Assembly (NCBI GenBank): GCA_012932295.1
Contig: JAAONU010000019.1
Location: 24,437,908-24,501,907 of the forward strand
DNA from: Cyclina sinensis
Taxonomy: Eukaryota > Mollusca > Bivalvia > Venerida > Veneridae
Direction: 5' to 3'
Length of the DNA: 64,000 bases
A program made the translations under genes and the position numbers. The stretch's first letter is position 1. Each line of letters starts with the position of its first letter. Below are positions 10,801-22,800 of this stretch, piece after piece. A model generated the notes under the pieces. The model worked only from the letters and a program-made list of their open reading frames with translations. It was not told where the DNA came from and searched no databases.

Positions 10801-13800
10801 GTTTACATGCAAAAAATATAATGGGAGGATTGGACGGCTATAGGGGAGGTCAGGAGGCCGTTTATGTGTTTGACGATTTTGGTCAGTGAAAAACATGAAT
10901 TGGTCAGTGAAAAGTCAGGGAAAAGTCAGGGAATTTTATTTCACCAAAGTGCTGGCAACCCTGAATTTGGTTGTTAGTCTCTGGTCAGCATTATTTCAGC
11001 CATTTTTTCCATATGTAACCGATGGACAAGGATTGTCATGAATACTGAATGCCAGTCACACTTCCTAGAAATTGTCAAAAAGCTGTGGAAATCGTTGGAA
11101 CTGTACAGATCAACTGTTGAATTTGGCTAATCCCCTATTTCGCCTCCATGACAGTTCTCGACTGTCATTATATGAGCATTAACTGCAGTCATTAAATATC
11201 TTGGATCTGTTTAAGTTTATAGTCATTACTGGTTTCTCATATGACTAATGCCCCCTGAACAGTTTAGTCATTTCATGTCGTGGGGATAGTACATTAGATA
11301 CAAAAAGCATCCCATTCAAGAAACACTCTCGGTGCTTTTACATGCTCAGTCACAGAAAGGCTACTTTGATCTCGGGTCACTCTTTCACATATTTATATAG
11401 CAGTCAGCATCAGTTCTCTTGGGTCTTAACTGGGACCGGCCTCAACAGAGTTGTGTGAATGAAAATCACAACTTGTAACTAATTGTCCCAAATCTATCTT
11501 ACAACTATGAGTACATAATAGCATTCTTTCAGCTGTTTTTGTTGTCACTTATAACCATTGATGTAATATTCCAAATTAAGACCTCCTCTGATTGCCTTAA
11601 TCTGAACCACTTGCAAACAGTCAATGAAAATTAGTTTTCATTATGTAGATTTTCTCTTAACCCTGAACATGCTGAAATTTTGTAATGGATTTGCCCAGCT
11701 TAATTTGAAATTGGAACAGTCCATTCAAAGTTTAAGGGATTTCAACATCAAAATACAAAAATGGAGCTACCAACAGTATAGAGCCTGATAAGACTGCACG
11801 GATGTGCAGGCTGGCCTGGCTCTATACTGGTGGCAAAGACTAATCACTTTCGGTTCCAGCAGGTTAAGGGTTAAATCTTTTTGTAAAAGTACACTTCTGT
11901 GAGCCAAGCAAGGGTCAAAAAGAGTGAGATATGTGCACTATATTCCCTAACATCTAAATGAAGCTTCCCATCCTTTGGTGTAAAGATCAAATTGACAGGT
12001 GAATGTGAAAATGTTTTAAGTGTTCTAAAATAAAGAAGAAGCTAGCACTTTCTTGCATTCAACCCTTAGAATTCAAAGAAAGGAAAAAGCTGGCATTTTG
12101 TTTTCATTGGCACCAACTAGAGTGAGGATATGTTTTCTCACCTTAAAGGTCCCAAAAAGTACTTTTATCTTTTGTTTTTTTTGTGAGTTTTGAAAAATAT
12201 TTTTAATAGAAGTATGAGTTACATTGTATTTCAATTTATATGCCTCGGGACGGATTATATTGTTTTTGGTCGGTCTGTCTGTTTGTATGTTTGTTTGTCA
12301 CAAAACTTTAACCATAACACAGAAGTCCTTCCACTTACAGTCTCCAAACTTGATGAGCTCTACCTGCCAGACCCACTTAGAGGTCACAGGGTCAAAGGTC
12401 AAACAAACTGTTTTTTTCATTGGCCTGAAGATGTTTTTTTATTGGTTTACCATACAGGTTAAAGTGATAAAGTATTTCTTGTTGTTTCAGTTAATACTGA
12501 TCTACCAAGGCATAATTAAGTTTAAGGTATCAGAACAACAAAGTCTTAATGTAGTAAACATATTCATAAATGATAAAGAATTAGGATTGATAAGTACATT
12601 CCAATATTTTATCAAGTTGCATAAGAATTTATCTAAAAGTCTCTAACTTATCCACTACAGATGCCACAGTTTGTCACTAGATGCTAATATGTATTATCAC
12701 TTGTCTTACATCATCACCGGTAGCAAGTATATAAGCAAGCGACCAATGAAAAACCTGCTGTATTCTGCCAGTACTCACTTTAATAGATTGACTTAAACTT
12801 TAATATATTGGGATAAAAATTTAAGAAACGTTGGTTGTGTCATATGTTTAAACTGTGTGATACACTACCTTTAAAGTATTAGGTAGTGAGATAGAAAGTA
12901 ACCTCTTTAAATTTTAAATTGATACTATTTATAACTGTTGAATTAAAACTCTACTATGGGTTGAAAAACTATGATGTAATTTCTGACAGGAAAAACTGTG
13001 TTACTTTGAAAAAATAATTCAATAAAGAAATTTGAAATGTGATGTCAGACTGTGAACAGGATTAAAAATGGCATACGCGCGCTCAAAGTCACTTCCGTTA
13101 ATTTCGTCAAAAGTATCTTTGAGAGCTGGAAGTAGTGGGGACTTCTCTTTACGAAACAGTTTTTCCGAAGAAGAGAAGCTAAGCAAAAGAAATTCTTTTA
13201 GGAAAAAGGTGAAATACTTTTTTGATCGGTGGAAAAGGTCGCCTAGCAACAGTGATTTTAAGAACATGAACTACAAGGAGGTTTCTTACAAGGACGAGTC
13301 AAGGCAGTCATTTTCAGATAGCTTTGCCCATTTGCCTTCCAAGGTATTGCTTTTCTTCTTTCAGAGAATTTTTTTAATATATTAAATTTAACCTTTTTAT
13401 GAAAACAAATTGGAGGCCTTTATTTCTGAAAGCTTCTAGATATCTTGTAGTAAGTGTAACAAATAGTTATTCTGACTAAAACTTTACACTGACATTAGCT
13501 TTTTAGGGATATTTTGTAACATTAGCTGCAGAGAGGCTCCTGTCTGCCTAAGGTAATAAAAGCATTTTGTGACAGAAAAATGTATTTAAATAATCTCATC
13601 TGTATTTTCCTGAAACTTTTTTCTGGAACAAATTTCAGAAATTCTAAAGAGGAAAGCAAGGCCAACCCTGAAGACTTACTCATTATACTCCTTAAGGCTC
13701 AGTGTTTATCAGAAAAATAAACAGCATTTTTCTTGTACCGTATATTTAGCTGTGCAGATTAATGACAGCAAAAATGAAGTCATTTGCAAATTTATTTATT

Positions 13801-16800
13801 TATTTTTTTATTTGGAAGTTGAATCAATCCTTGTATGTTGATTCAGTTTCAAAGCTAATTTTTCAGCTGAAGTTTTGGATTTACCGCTTAGTTCCTTTGA
13901 AAATTTAAAGTCAAATAATGTTCCTAAATGACATTATTTTCAAGATTCTGGTGGGATTAAACTTACATACAAGTCATTTAAAAGAAACCTTGATTACTAC
14001 AGTCGATAAATATAAATGATAACAATTTATAACGTTTGTTTGTATTTCTTGTACCAAGATTTGAAAATGCGTCACACAAAAATGTCTTGTCACTGTTTAT
14101 TTGTTCTTTACTTAAAATACGTTTTAAAATGTGTCGCCACCCTTGAATTGTAGTAGGATTCAGTATTTTAAACTGACATGGTCAATCCTTATGTCAACTG
14201 TAGTGATAAAAAGGGACTGGGTGTCGTATGTTGATAAACAAGTCTTGCCTGTACAAACAGATTTGTCTTAATGAACTAAATATAACGGCAGTGACGACAA
14301 CATCGCGAGACAAGCTTTAAAGTTTGACAGCCCAGGTAATCATCAAAAATTAGAAATTAGTGTTTAACAAACTCAGTAAATGGTAGATTTTGAGATTTTT
14401 TTATATTAAAACAATAGTAGATTTAATGCTTAATCTAAGTTTCTGAAATATGTACAGGTGAAGAAAAAAAAAGTCTTCCTCACTGTATGGTATGAGTTTT
14501 GTGTAATGGTTAAGTCTCAGCAGAAAAACAAGACTTCTGTCTGTGTCTTCAACCAGTCTTTCAAAATTACCTCAGTATTTTGTTATTCAGTTAATGCAGG
14601 TAGGAAAAAAGCGATGATATTGTATGAAAACTCTTGAAGGATGCTAAATGTGACAGTAGAGCAGAAATATTTTAACAAACAAAGTGAAATATGAGGATAA
14701 ATGATTGGTTGACATCTTTGATAATTGCCGTAGAAGATTTTGATTTGATGTAGTTGTAATCAATCTTTTATTTAGGCCTTATCCCAGTGGAAACAGAAGT
14801 AGTGGTAGATGTCAATGTGGCCTTTTGTTCCCTTGACAATTGCCCATTATGGAGTTGACAAGGTCAAGTTGACCAATGTCCATCTCTCTTGCCCTTAGGG
14901 AGTTTTAATTATAAGTCTATTATCAGCAATTCTTCAGAGATATAATTAGATGGCGCCATGGCGGTATTAGTATACTGCAAGAAAAAGGTAGGGGTTTGCG
15001 CTCTTACTGCTTGTTTTCATGCATGTTAGAATATCAAAGCATTTAAAAAAGAGCAAATTTCTTGGCTCAGACATGTTTAAAAGTATTTATCTCTACACAA
15101 CAGGTTTGGACACTTTTTTTGTTAAAATCATTACCACTAGTCAGTGATTTTCTTTTCTATGAAGGATTAATTGCTGCATCGGTAGCTCAGAAATTTGTAA
15201 AAAAATATTTCCCCCATTACAACTTGCCTGAAAATAGATTCTTGTACTCCTTTTCTGTATTCTTATTAGTATATGTAACTAATACTTTCTAAATCTTCAT
15301 ACTAAAACTATGTTTATTATCACTATTTGAATATTATCTACAAGATATAGATAGAACATAATTACCAAAATTACATAACTTGTAACACACTGTCTTGTTA
15401 GGTGGTTTTACAGCCTGATTTAAAAATCAGATTTTTATCCTTGTAGAGCTGTCCTACTTTGTTGTTCAGCCAGTTGAGGTAGAATCTTTACAGTTCATTC
15501 TGTCTACTAAACAAATTAATGCTATTTTAGAAGGTCACTTTTTGATACACATGGAGGCATATGTTAATTTTTTTGTGAAATTACTGGTAACAGTATTTGC
15601 TACACTCTTATGTAGATTCAGACCTGAGGGTCTGGAATGATACATGGGGCTGATATGTAAATTACAGAGTAGTTTTGATAGTATGTAAATACAGGAGCTG
15701 GATATAATTTTAGGACTTCCAGTTGAGCCAGTTACAATATGTTTGAAATAAACATAATGTTTCATTTTTATGTGTCCCTTTATTTTTTTCAGTTAGTATA
15801 CTTAACTATGACAGTTGAAAATGATATTCAGTTACAGCACCATACCTTGAAATTAAGTTAGGATATTTTTGAATGAGGTCCTATAGTTTCCTTTAAAAAC
15901 ACTGCACACATACATGTCTAATTGCAATAATACTGTATCTTCTAAATTGAGGGTGTTTTCATACATACCACACTCTAAATACATTACAAGTTTGTCCGAA
16001 ATGTGGTAATATGATTGAAACAGTTTATTACGACTGGTATTCATTTATTTTGTTCATTCAGAACTTAATATATGAATCGTGATAAACAGTGAATAGCAAA
16101 GAAAAACTGCTTTTGAAAAGTTTCAATTAATGCCATTGGAAACAAAGTGTTCGGTATTTTGGAGACAATTTTAAACTTCTGAGTTGTGTATATATAACGT
16201 CATTCCTTGCATTTAATACAATAAATATATGTACATGATGGATTAGAAAAAAGTGGAAGTTTAAGGTTTATTTTTCTGAAGTGAACAAAATTCCCTGGAT
16301 GACTGCAATTAATGAAAAGAAATGGGTCATATATATATAATAATGAAAACTGGTATACATAATACATGTATAATTGTGTAATGTAATGTTCTTAACTTAA
16401 AAAAAATAGATTTTTTTAACATTATATATGTGAATCTTGAATTCATAATTATTAAATTTACAAATTTTTGTTTTTGTGTTTTGTTCTGCTTTGATAGTAA
16501 ATGATGTGGTCTGAAGATTAAGACACTTAAGTAACCAATAAAGAAGGGATATATCTAAATATTCTTCAAACTTTATTGAGAGTTTGGGCAATTCATACAA
16601 AACTTGTTCATGTTACTTTTTGTGTAACAGGTTGTTTGGAGTCTTGTTTTTTTAATGTTGCAAACAGCTGTCTTTTAATTAACATTAATTACAAGTATAT
16701 CTTTGTAACATGTGCAACTCTTAAATCACATAGTATTAATTAATAAGTAAGTGATAAAGTATCATTGTTAACAGATGGTTGGAACTGACAAATACAAACA

Positions 16801-19800
16801 TGGATAAATTTGAAACAAACAGCGACTCTAATAATGATGGATTAACTTACAGATTTTGTCAGAACTGTCAAAAATTGATGCAGGCTGACAAAAGAAGATC
16901 TAAAAATGTGCGTAAAATTAATACTAATTATATGGGAAGCTTGGATGATAAATTTCAGTGGACATGTGACATGTCAAAATATCGGAAAGCAGATAAGTAC
17001 AAAAAGTCGGATTCCTGGAATTTAATACTTTTACTGGTAAGAATTTCATTACAGACACTTTAAAAGGGCTGTGCTCCAGATGACAAAAAAAAGAAAGTTT
17101 TTTTGTATTATAAATTTCTTGTAATGCTTAAAAAATAACTGACTGAAAAAAAATAAGTGAAATAATTACATTATAAATTGATTTTTTTCCCTTTCAAAGT
17201 GCTATACCGAAACGCGACGGTATAACTATATCGTATAACATTTAAAGTAAATATCTGTAATATCACATGCGGCGATGGTGGTGACAGTAAAAGCGTTGGA
17301 AATATTTTGTTAACATGAGGGTCCAGAGTTCGAATCAGGCTAGAGCGAAAATATTTTTTTCATTCTAATTTGACTTTTATAATCAGTTTTGAAGTAAAAT
17401 ATTATGTTGTTATAATCTCATGGCATCTAAATATATAATTCATGAAAAAATTTTTTTTATGTCAAATCTGGAGTACAGCCTCTTTAAACAAATCCAGTCA
17501 AACATTTAATGAAAAAGTGATGTTAAATTCATTCGAATTAACAGAACTAGTGCATGGTCATGGGAATCTTATTATGAATAAATGTGTCAGTTATCAGCTC
17601 GTACATATATAACAGAGAAAATTAAGAAATTGTTATGGATTTATTTTCAAGCACCACCTAGATAAGGGAAGGTTTATTTATTTTTTTTTTTCTTTTTTAA
17701 GAAATTAGACAGTAAAACTTATTCATCATGTGTTATACATATTAAAATGCATCTATCAGTAACAAAGAGATTGAGCCATAGTTTTGTTAGTTTGACACAC
17801 TTTGTTAGCAGAAACCCAGCCAAATTCACATGGTTGAATTGAGTTTTAGATCAAGACATTAGATATACTCATGGCTCTTAAGATAACACTTTTTGTTTTG
17901 TTTGCTGGTGAGAATTAGGAATAGATTTGGTCAGTTCCTTACATTTAGCGACATCATTATAATGACGTATGGTAACCATGACAAAATCAACAGATTCTCA
18001 GAAGTGTTCTTCACATTTATTTCTAGTTGATATTTTGACATTTTGTTTTTTAGTCACTTAAAAAAAAGGCTTTGATTTTGTTAAAAGGTCAACACAAAAA
18101 TGGTATGTTAAATAAGTCATTATGAGGTGGCCAGTGTTACGGTTATTTTTTGTTTTCAAGATTTAGTGAAAACAAGGTATGTAACTCCCATTATATTTTA
18201 CAGGTTTTACTGTTCTTGAAAATGAAAATAAAATGCTCCAGTATTAAGTGTAGAAAGCTGTTTTATGTTGTTTTATTGTTGACAATTGTCCTTTACACAG
18301 TAGTGTAAAAAAATCTTTCTTAACTGCAGTGTGTTACATAAAGTGCAGTGCAATGAAGAACCAGTCTTTAACTTGTAATCACATTTATTTAAAAAATGTA
18401 CACTTTAACTGCAGTGTGTGACATATATTTCAATGAAGTACTTTTTCACTACAGTGTATGACATATACTTGTATGACATAAATTCAAACCAAGTTACTCT
18501 TTAACTACAGCAGGGCTCTCGCGAGTGGGCGATTCGGGCGAAGTCGTCGCTTTGCTGTCTCAAATTTCGCCTTACGTGAAGATCAAAGCGAAAATCAAGT
18601 CGCCTTATCAAAATTTAGTTGCCCTTGGCAAACATGGATAAGAGTCAATGGTGTCATAAAATGTGGCAGTTTTTTTACGATACACATTTTTTTTACAATA
18701 CACATAATCGCTTGCCAGCCACTCATTAGGGAATCCCCGTAAAACTCCGCCTCTCGCTATTTCTTGCGTTATAGCCATGTGTGACGTACAGAGCGAAGAC
18801 TCCGCCCATGTTATTTATATCTTTTCAACCAGAACATTCGATACCGACACTTAGGCGAAATAAACCAATCAGCATTTAGTTTTCAAAAAAGCACTATTGA
18901 GTAATGAATAATAATGAGTTTCCTGTCGGATATTTTTAGCTGATTTCAGTGTTTATAAATTACCACTATTTGATTGCAATATTTCGGCAATCGTCAGAAG
19001 TGTTACAGTACATTTTAATCGTCGATCATTGTTTTCCAAAAGGTCTTGGTATCAATAGTTGATATTAGTTTCATTATGTTTCTGAATACTGGTTGATAAA
19101 AGGGATCAATTATTTAAGGGAAATTTATTAATTACATAAGCATACGTTGTCCGAAACAAAGAGTAACGAAACAATATCCACTTCGCTCTGAAGTCTGTCC
19201 ACTTCTCCCTAACCTTCAACCCAGGGCGAAGTGACTTCTCCCAAAATTCTGAGTCTAGCGAGAGCCCTGTACAGTGTATGACATATATTTAAATCAAGTT
19301 CTCATTAACTACAATGTTTGTCTACACTTTAACTACAGTGTATGATATATTTAAATGTATGATATATTTAAATGAAATACTCTTTAACTACAGTTTATGA
19401 TATTTTTCAGTGAAGTACTCTTAAACTACAGTGTATGGCATATACTTCAATGAAGTTCTCTTTAACTGCAGTGTATGACATACATTTCAATGAAGTACTC
19501 TAACTGCAGTGTATGGCATACATTTCAATGAAGTACTCTTTAACTGCAGTTTATGGCATATATTTCAATGAAGTACTCTTTAACTGCAGTGTATGGCATA
19601 CATTTCAATGAAGCACTCTTTAACTGCAGTGTATGGTATACATTTCAATGAAGTACTCTTTAACTGCAGTGTATGGCATATATTTCAGTGAAGTACTCTG
19701 TAACTGCAGTGTATGGCATATATTTCAATGAAGTACTCTGTATGACATATAGTTATCCTTAACTAGAGTGTATAACATATATAATATTTGGTTTTAGCCC

Positions 19801-22800
19801 ATTGAGATTAGAATTTATCTGCCACTGTCAAAATAGGGGAAAACAAGGCACAGTTCAAGGGTGATCAGATCAGTTTGCAGCAGCAAAATTATAGCGTGCT
19901 TTGAAAACATTCTTTATTTTCTCTTGTGCAGTTTGCATGAAACAAAGATGTGTTTAAATTATGTCAAAAATTTCTGTTCTGTTAAAAAAAAAAAAAAAAA
20001 AAGATGGTTCCGTCAATGATTTATAGAAAAAGTATTCACATGTTGAAGATTTTTATAATACAATGTAACCAATATGTCTGAATTTTTTAGCATGAAAATA
20101 TCTACAGGGGATTGCTCAGAAGTTTGCTCCACCCACTTGGGGCCCCAGACGACACTGTGGGGCTTAGGCCAGGAGACTTACTGGATCACTTGAGAGAGGT
20201 GAGTGTAAGAAAGAATTTTCTGGAACACTGTAAACACGGTAAGTGCTAACATTTGGGATTTGCAGTTGTTAATGTATAACAAGTTTTAGGAAGACTTAAA
20301 ATTTTGCAAATTTTTATTAGCATACTAGAAAGTTATGCACCAATTGACAGTTTCACAAGATACTGTACTTTGATGATTTCTAGAAAGCCATGTTTCAGTG
20401 AGATTCTGAGTTCTCAGTTGTTATCATTATACCTCTCACTGAGTGGGATGAACTCAACCAGTCCTCGCAATATTTTCAGAAAAATCTCGCTTACCTATTA
20501 AGTTTATGGTGCAGTCTAAATCTCACTTAAAATACCAAACATTGTGATTATATTATTCTTTATTGCGGAACTTACCAGCCATACTTCACCATTTGACCGA
20601 TCCCTGACTCCTCACATTTGCTGAATGGAACAAAAATGTATAGTAATATTTTCACTTGGTAGAGGTATTTGGGTAAAATTTGTTATCAGATTGAAATTTT
20701 AAGTGTCATACTGTGCATGTGTTAATTAGACCTGTTAATCAGGTCCCTCTGGCCTATGTTAAAACATTTCTTAATATTTTATTCAGGTGTTTGATGTTGA
20801 AAGAGAAGATCATGAGTTGTATATTATGGAGGAGTTGCCAAACAGGGTAAGAATATTTCAAGGTTTTTAATTTTATTCTGCCTCATGTGCATGTTTCAGT
20901 CCCTTTATTTTTTGTTTTGTTTTTGCCTTTGAGAAAATTACAGAAAATGATCAATTCTTTGAGAATACTCCAGACCAAAATTCGAACTTTGACAACATTT
21001 CAATCCATGATCAAACCTTTTAGACCATTTCAAATCATGATCAAACCAGTGAGAACATTTCAGACTATGATCAATCCTTTGAGAACACTTCAGACCATGT
21101 TCAAACCTTTGAGAACACTTCAGACCATGATCAACCATTTGAGATCATTTCAAACCCTGATCAAACCATTGAGAAAATTTCAGACCATTATCAAACATTT
21201 GAGAACACTTCAGCCCATGATCAATCCTTGAGAACACTTCAAACCATGATCAAACCTTTGAGAAAATTTTAGACCATGGTTAAAACCTTAGAGAACATTT
21301 CAGGTGATTATCAATCTTTGAGAACTCTTCAGACTATGATCAAACCTTTGAGTTTATTTCAGACCTTGATTCACCCGCACATTATTCTGTGCCATTTCAC
21401 TATGGTCTGTACTATTCACTTTTCAGCCAGTAAGTTTTTATTTGACATCCCCTTAATCATGAAATGTGTATAGTGGCTGTTTTATAAAGTGTTTACAACC
21501 GTATTATCATATTTAAATGTTGTAGATTTCACAGTGATACATAATGATAGTAAATTACTACTACTGTTTTTTACAGCCAAATAACATTCAAGTTAACCTT
21601 ATGCTTCTTGAGGCCAATGGATTACGTAGCTCAGATTTTTCTGAAGGTAAGTACGCAGAAATTATTGCCTAACCTAGAAATTAAAGTATTTATCACTAAG
21701 TTGGTGTTTTGAATATTCAAACCCACACACATAAAGTATAAAGAGGAATATAGGAGTTGCCTGGTAGTCACTTCTTTGTAATGTCAGAATGATTGGTTGA
21801 ATTGAGGACCCTTTAACTGTCTGTTTACCTAACCATGCTTCCTGGGAAGGACCAGTACTAGACTCCTATTCTGCATTTTAAAAAAAGATTTTGATTCAAG
21901 GTAGTTTATTGGAATAGAACTAGTCAGATTTTATGCTTCATGGATACTGTATAGAGACCCTAACACATAGCTTTTATGTAAAGACACAAAGTATAAAACC
22001 AGTCTTTGAAGGAAACTTTAGACTGCTTCAAAGTTTTGTAGAGAATACCAGGACTGCAGTGCTGTAGCCAGACCTGAAAAAAACATTAAGGCAGAGCATG
22101 TCTTGGTGGGGTGGCGAGCATGCTCACCCGGAATTTTTTTTTTTTTGCTAGGAGCGATTTCTTGCATTCTGGAGGGTTTTTTTTGGTGAAATTAAGGCAT
22201 ATTAGAGTGGTTACTTTTAGAGCTATTGAAAATGGTATATGCCCAAAAAAAACCACCATGCCTCATCGTAGCTATGGCTTTGGACTGGTTTAGGTTCTTA
22301 TTTCAGTAATTATTGTTTTTTAGACAGGTCAAAGTTACAGGCTTTGGTCTGCTTAAAATTACATTTTAACACATGAAAGTGTGAGAAATATGCATATTTT
22401 ACTTAAAGAAACAGATTCTACAAAAATTGCCTCTAATGTTGATAATGTTGTGTTGTTTTGTTAGCACTTTTAGAATCAGACTTTTATATATTATTTCCCT
22501 TTCAAGACCTTGGTTTCTGATCAAATGTTATTAAAAAATAAAAATTATAATGACTTAAAGAATTGATTCTTAATTCTTGATACTATGTCAAATACTTTTT
22601 TAAACAAGGAACAGATTAGCTTATAAGTATTAAAAATTATATGGTAATCTGTAGCATTCCTTCAGGTCTGAGAAAAATTATTCTATCAACTACACATTAA
22701 GAAAGAAGGAATGAAGGACTGATTACTGTTTTGCAGTGATATAGATTCATTAACCCTTAACCTGCTTGAACCGAAAGCGATTAGCCTTTGCCACCAGTAT

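Noticed and set aside
12224..12646. 140-codon plus-strand open frame
   Set aside because: It overlaps a GGTCA-rich interspersed repeat, has no recognisable domain and no splice link to the gene.
16775..16799. Exon C as an internal exon starting after ACAG at 16,774
   Set aside because: It would need incoming phase 2; exons A and B both leave in phase 0, giving a stop after ten codons.
17271..17345. Possible tRNA gene with A and B boxes
   Set aside because: No complementary acceptor or anticodon stems could be paired; a tRNA-derived SINE is a better fit.
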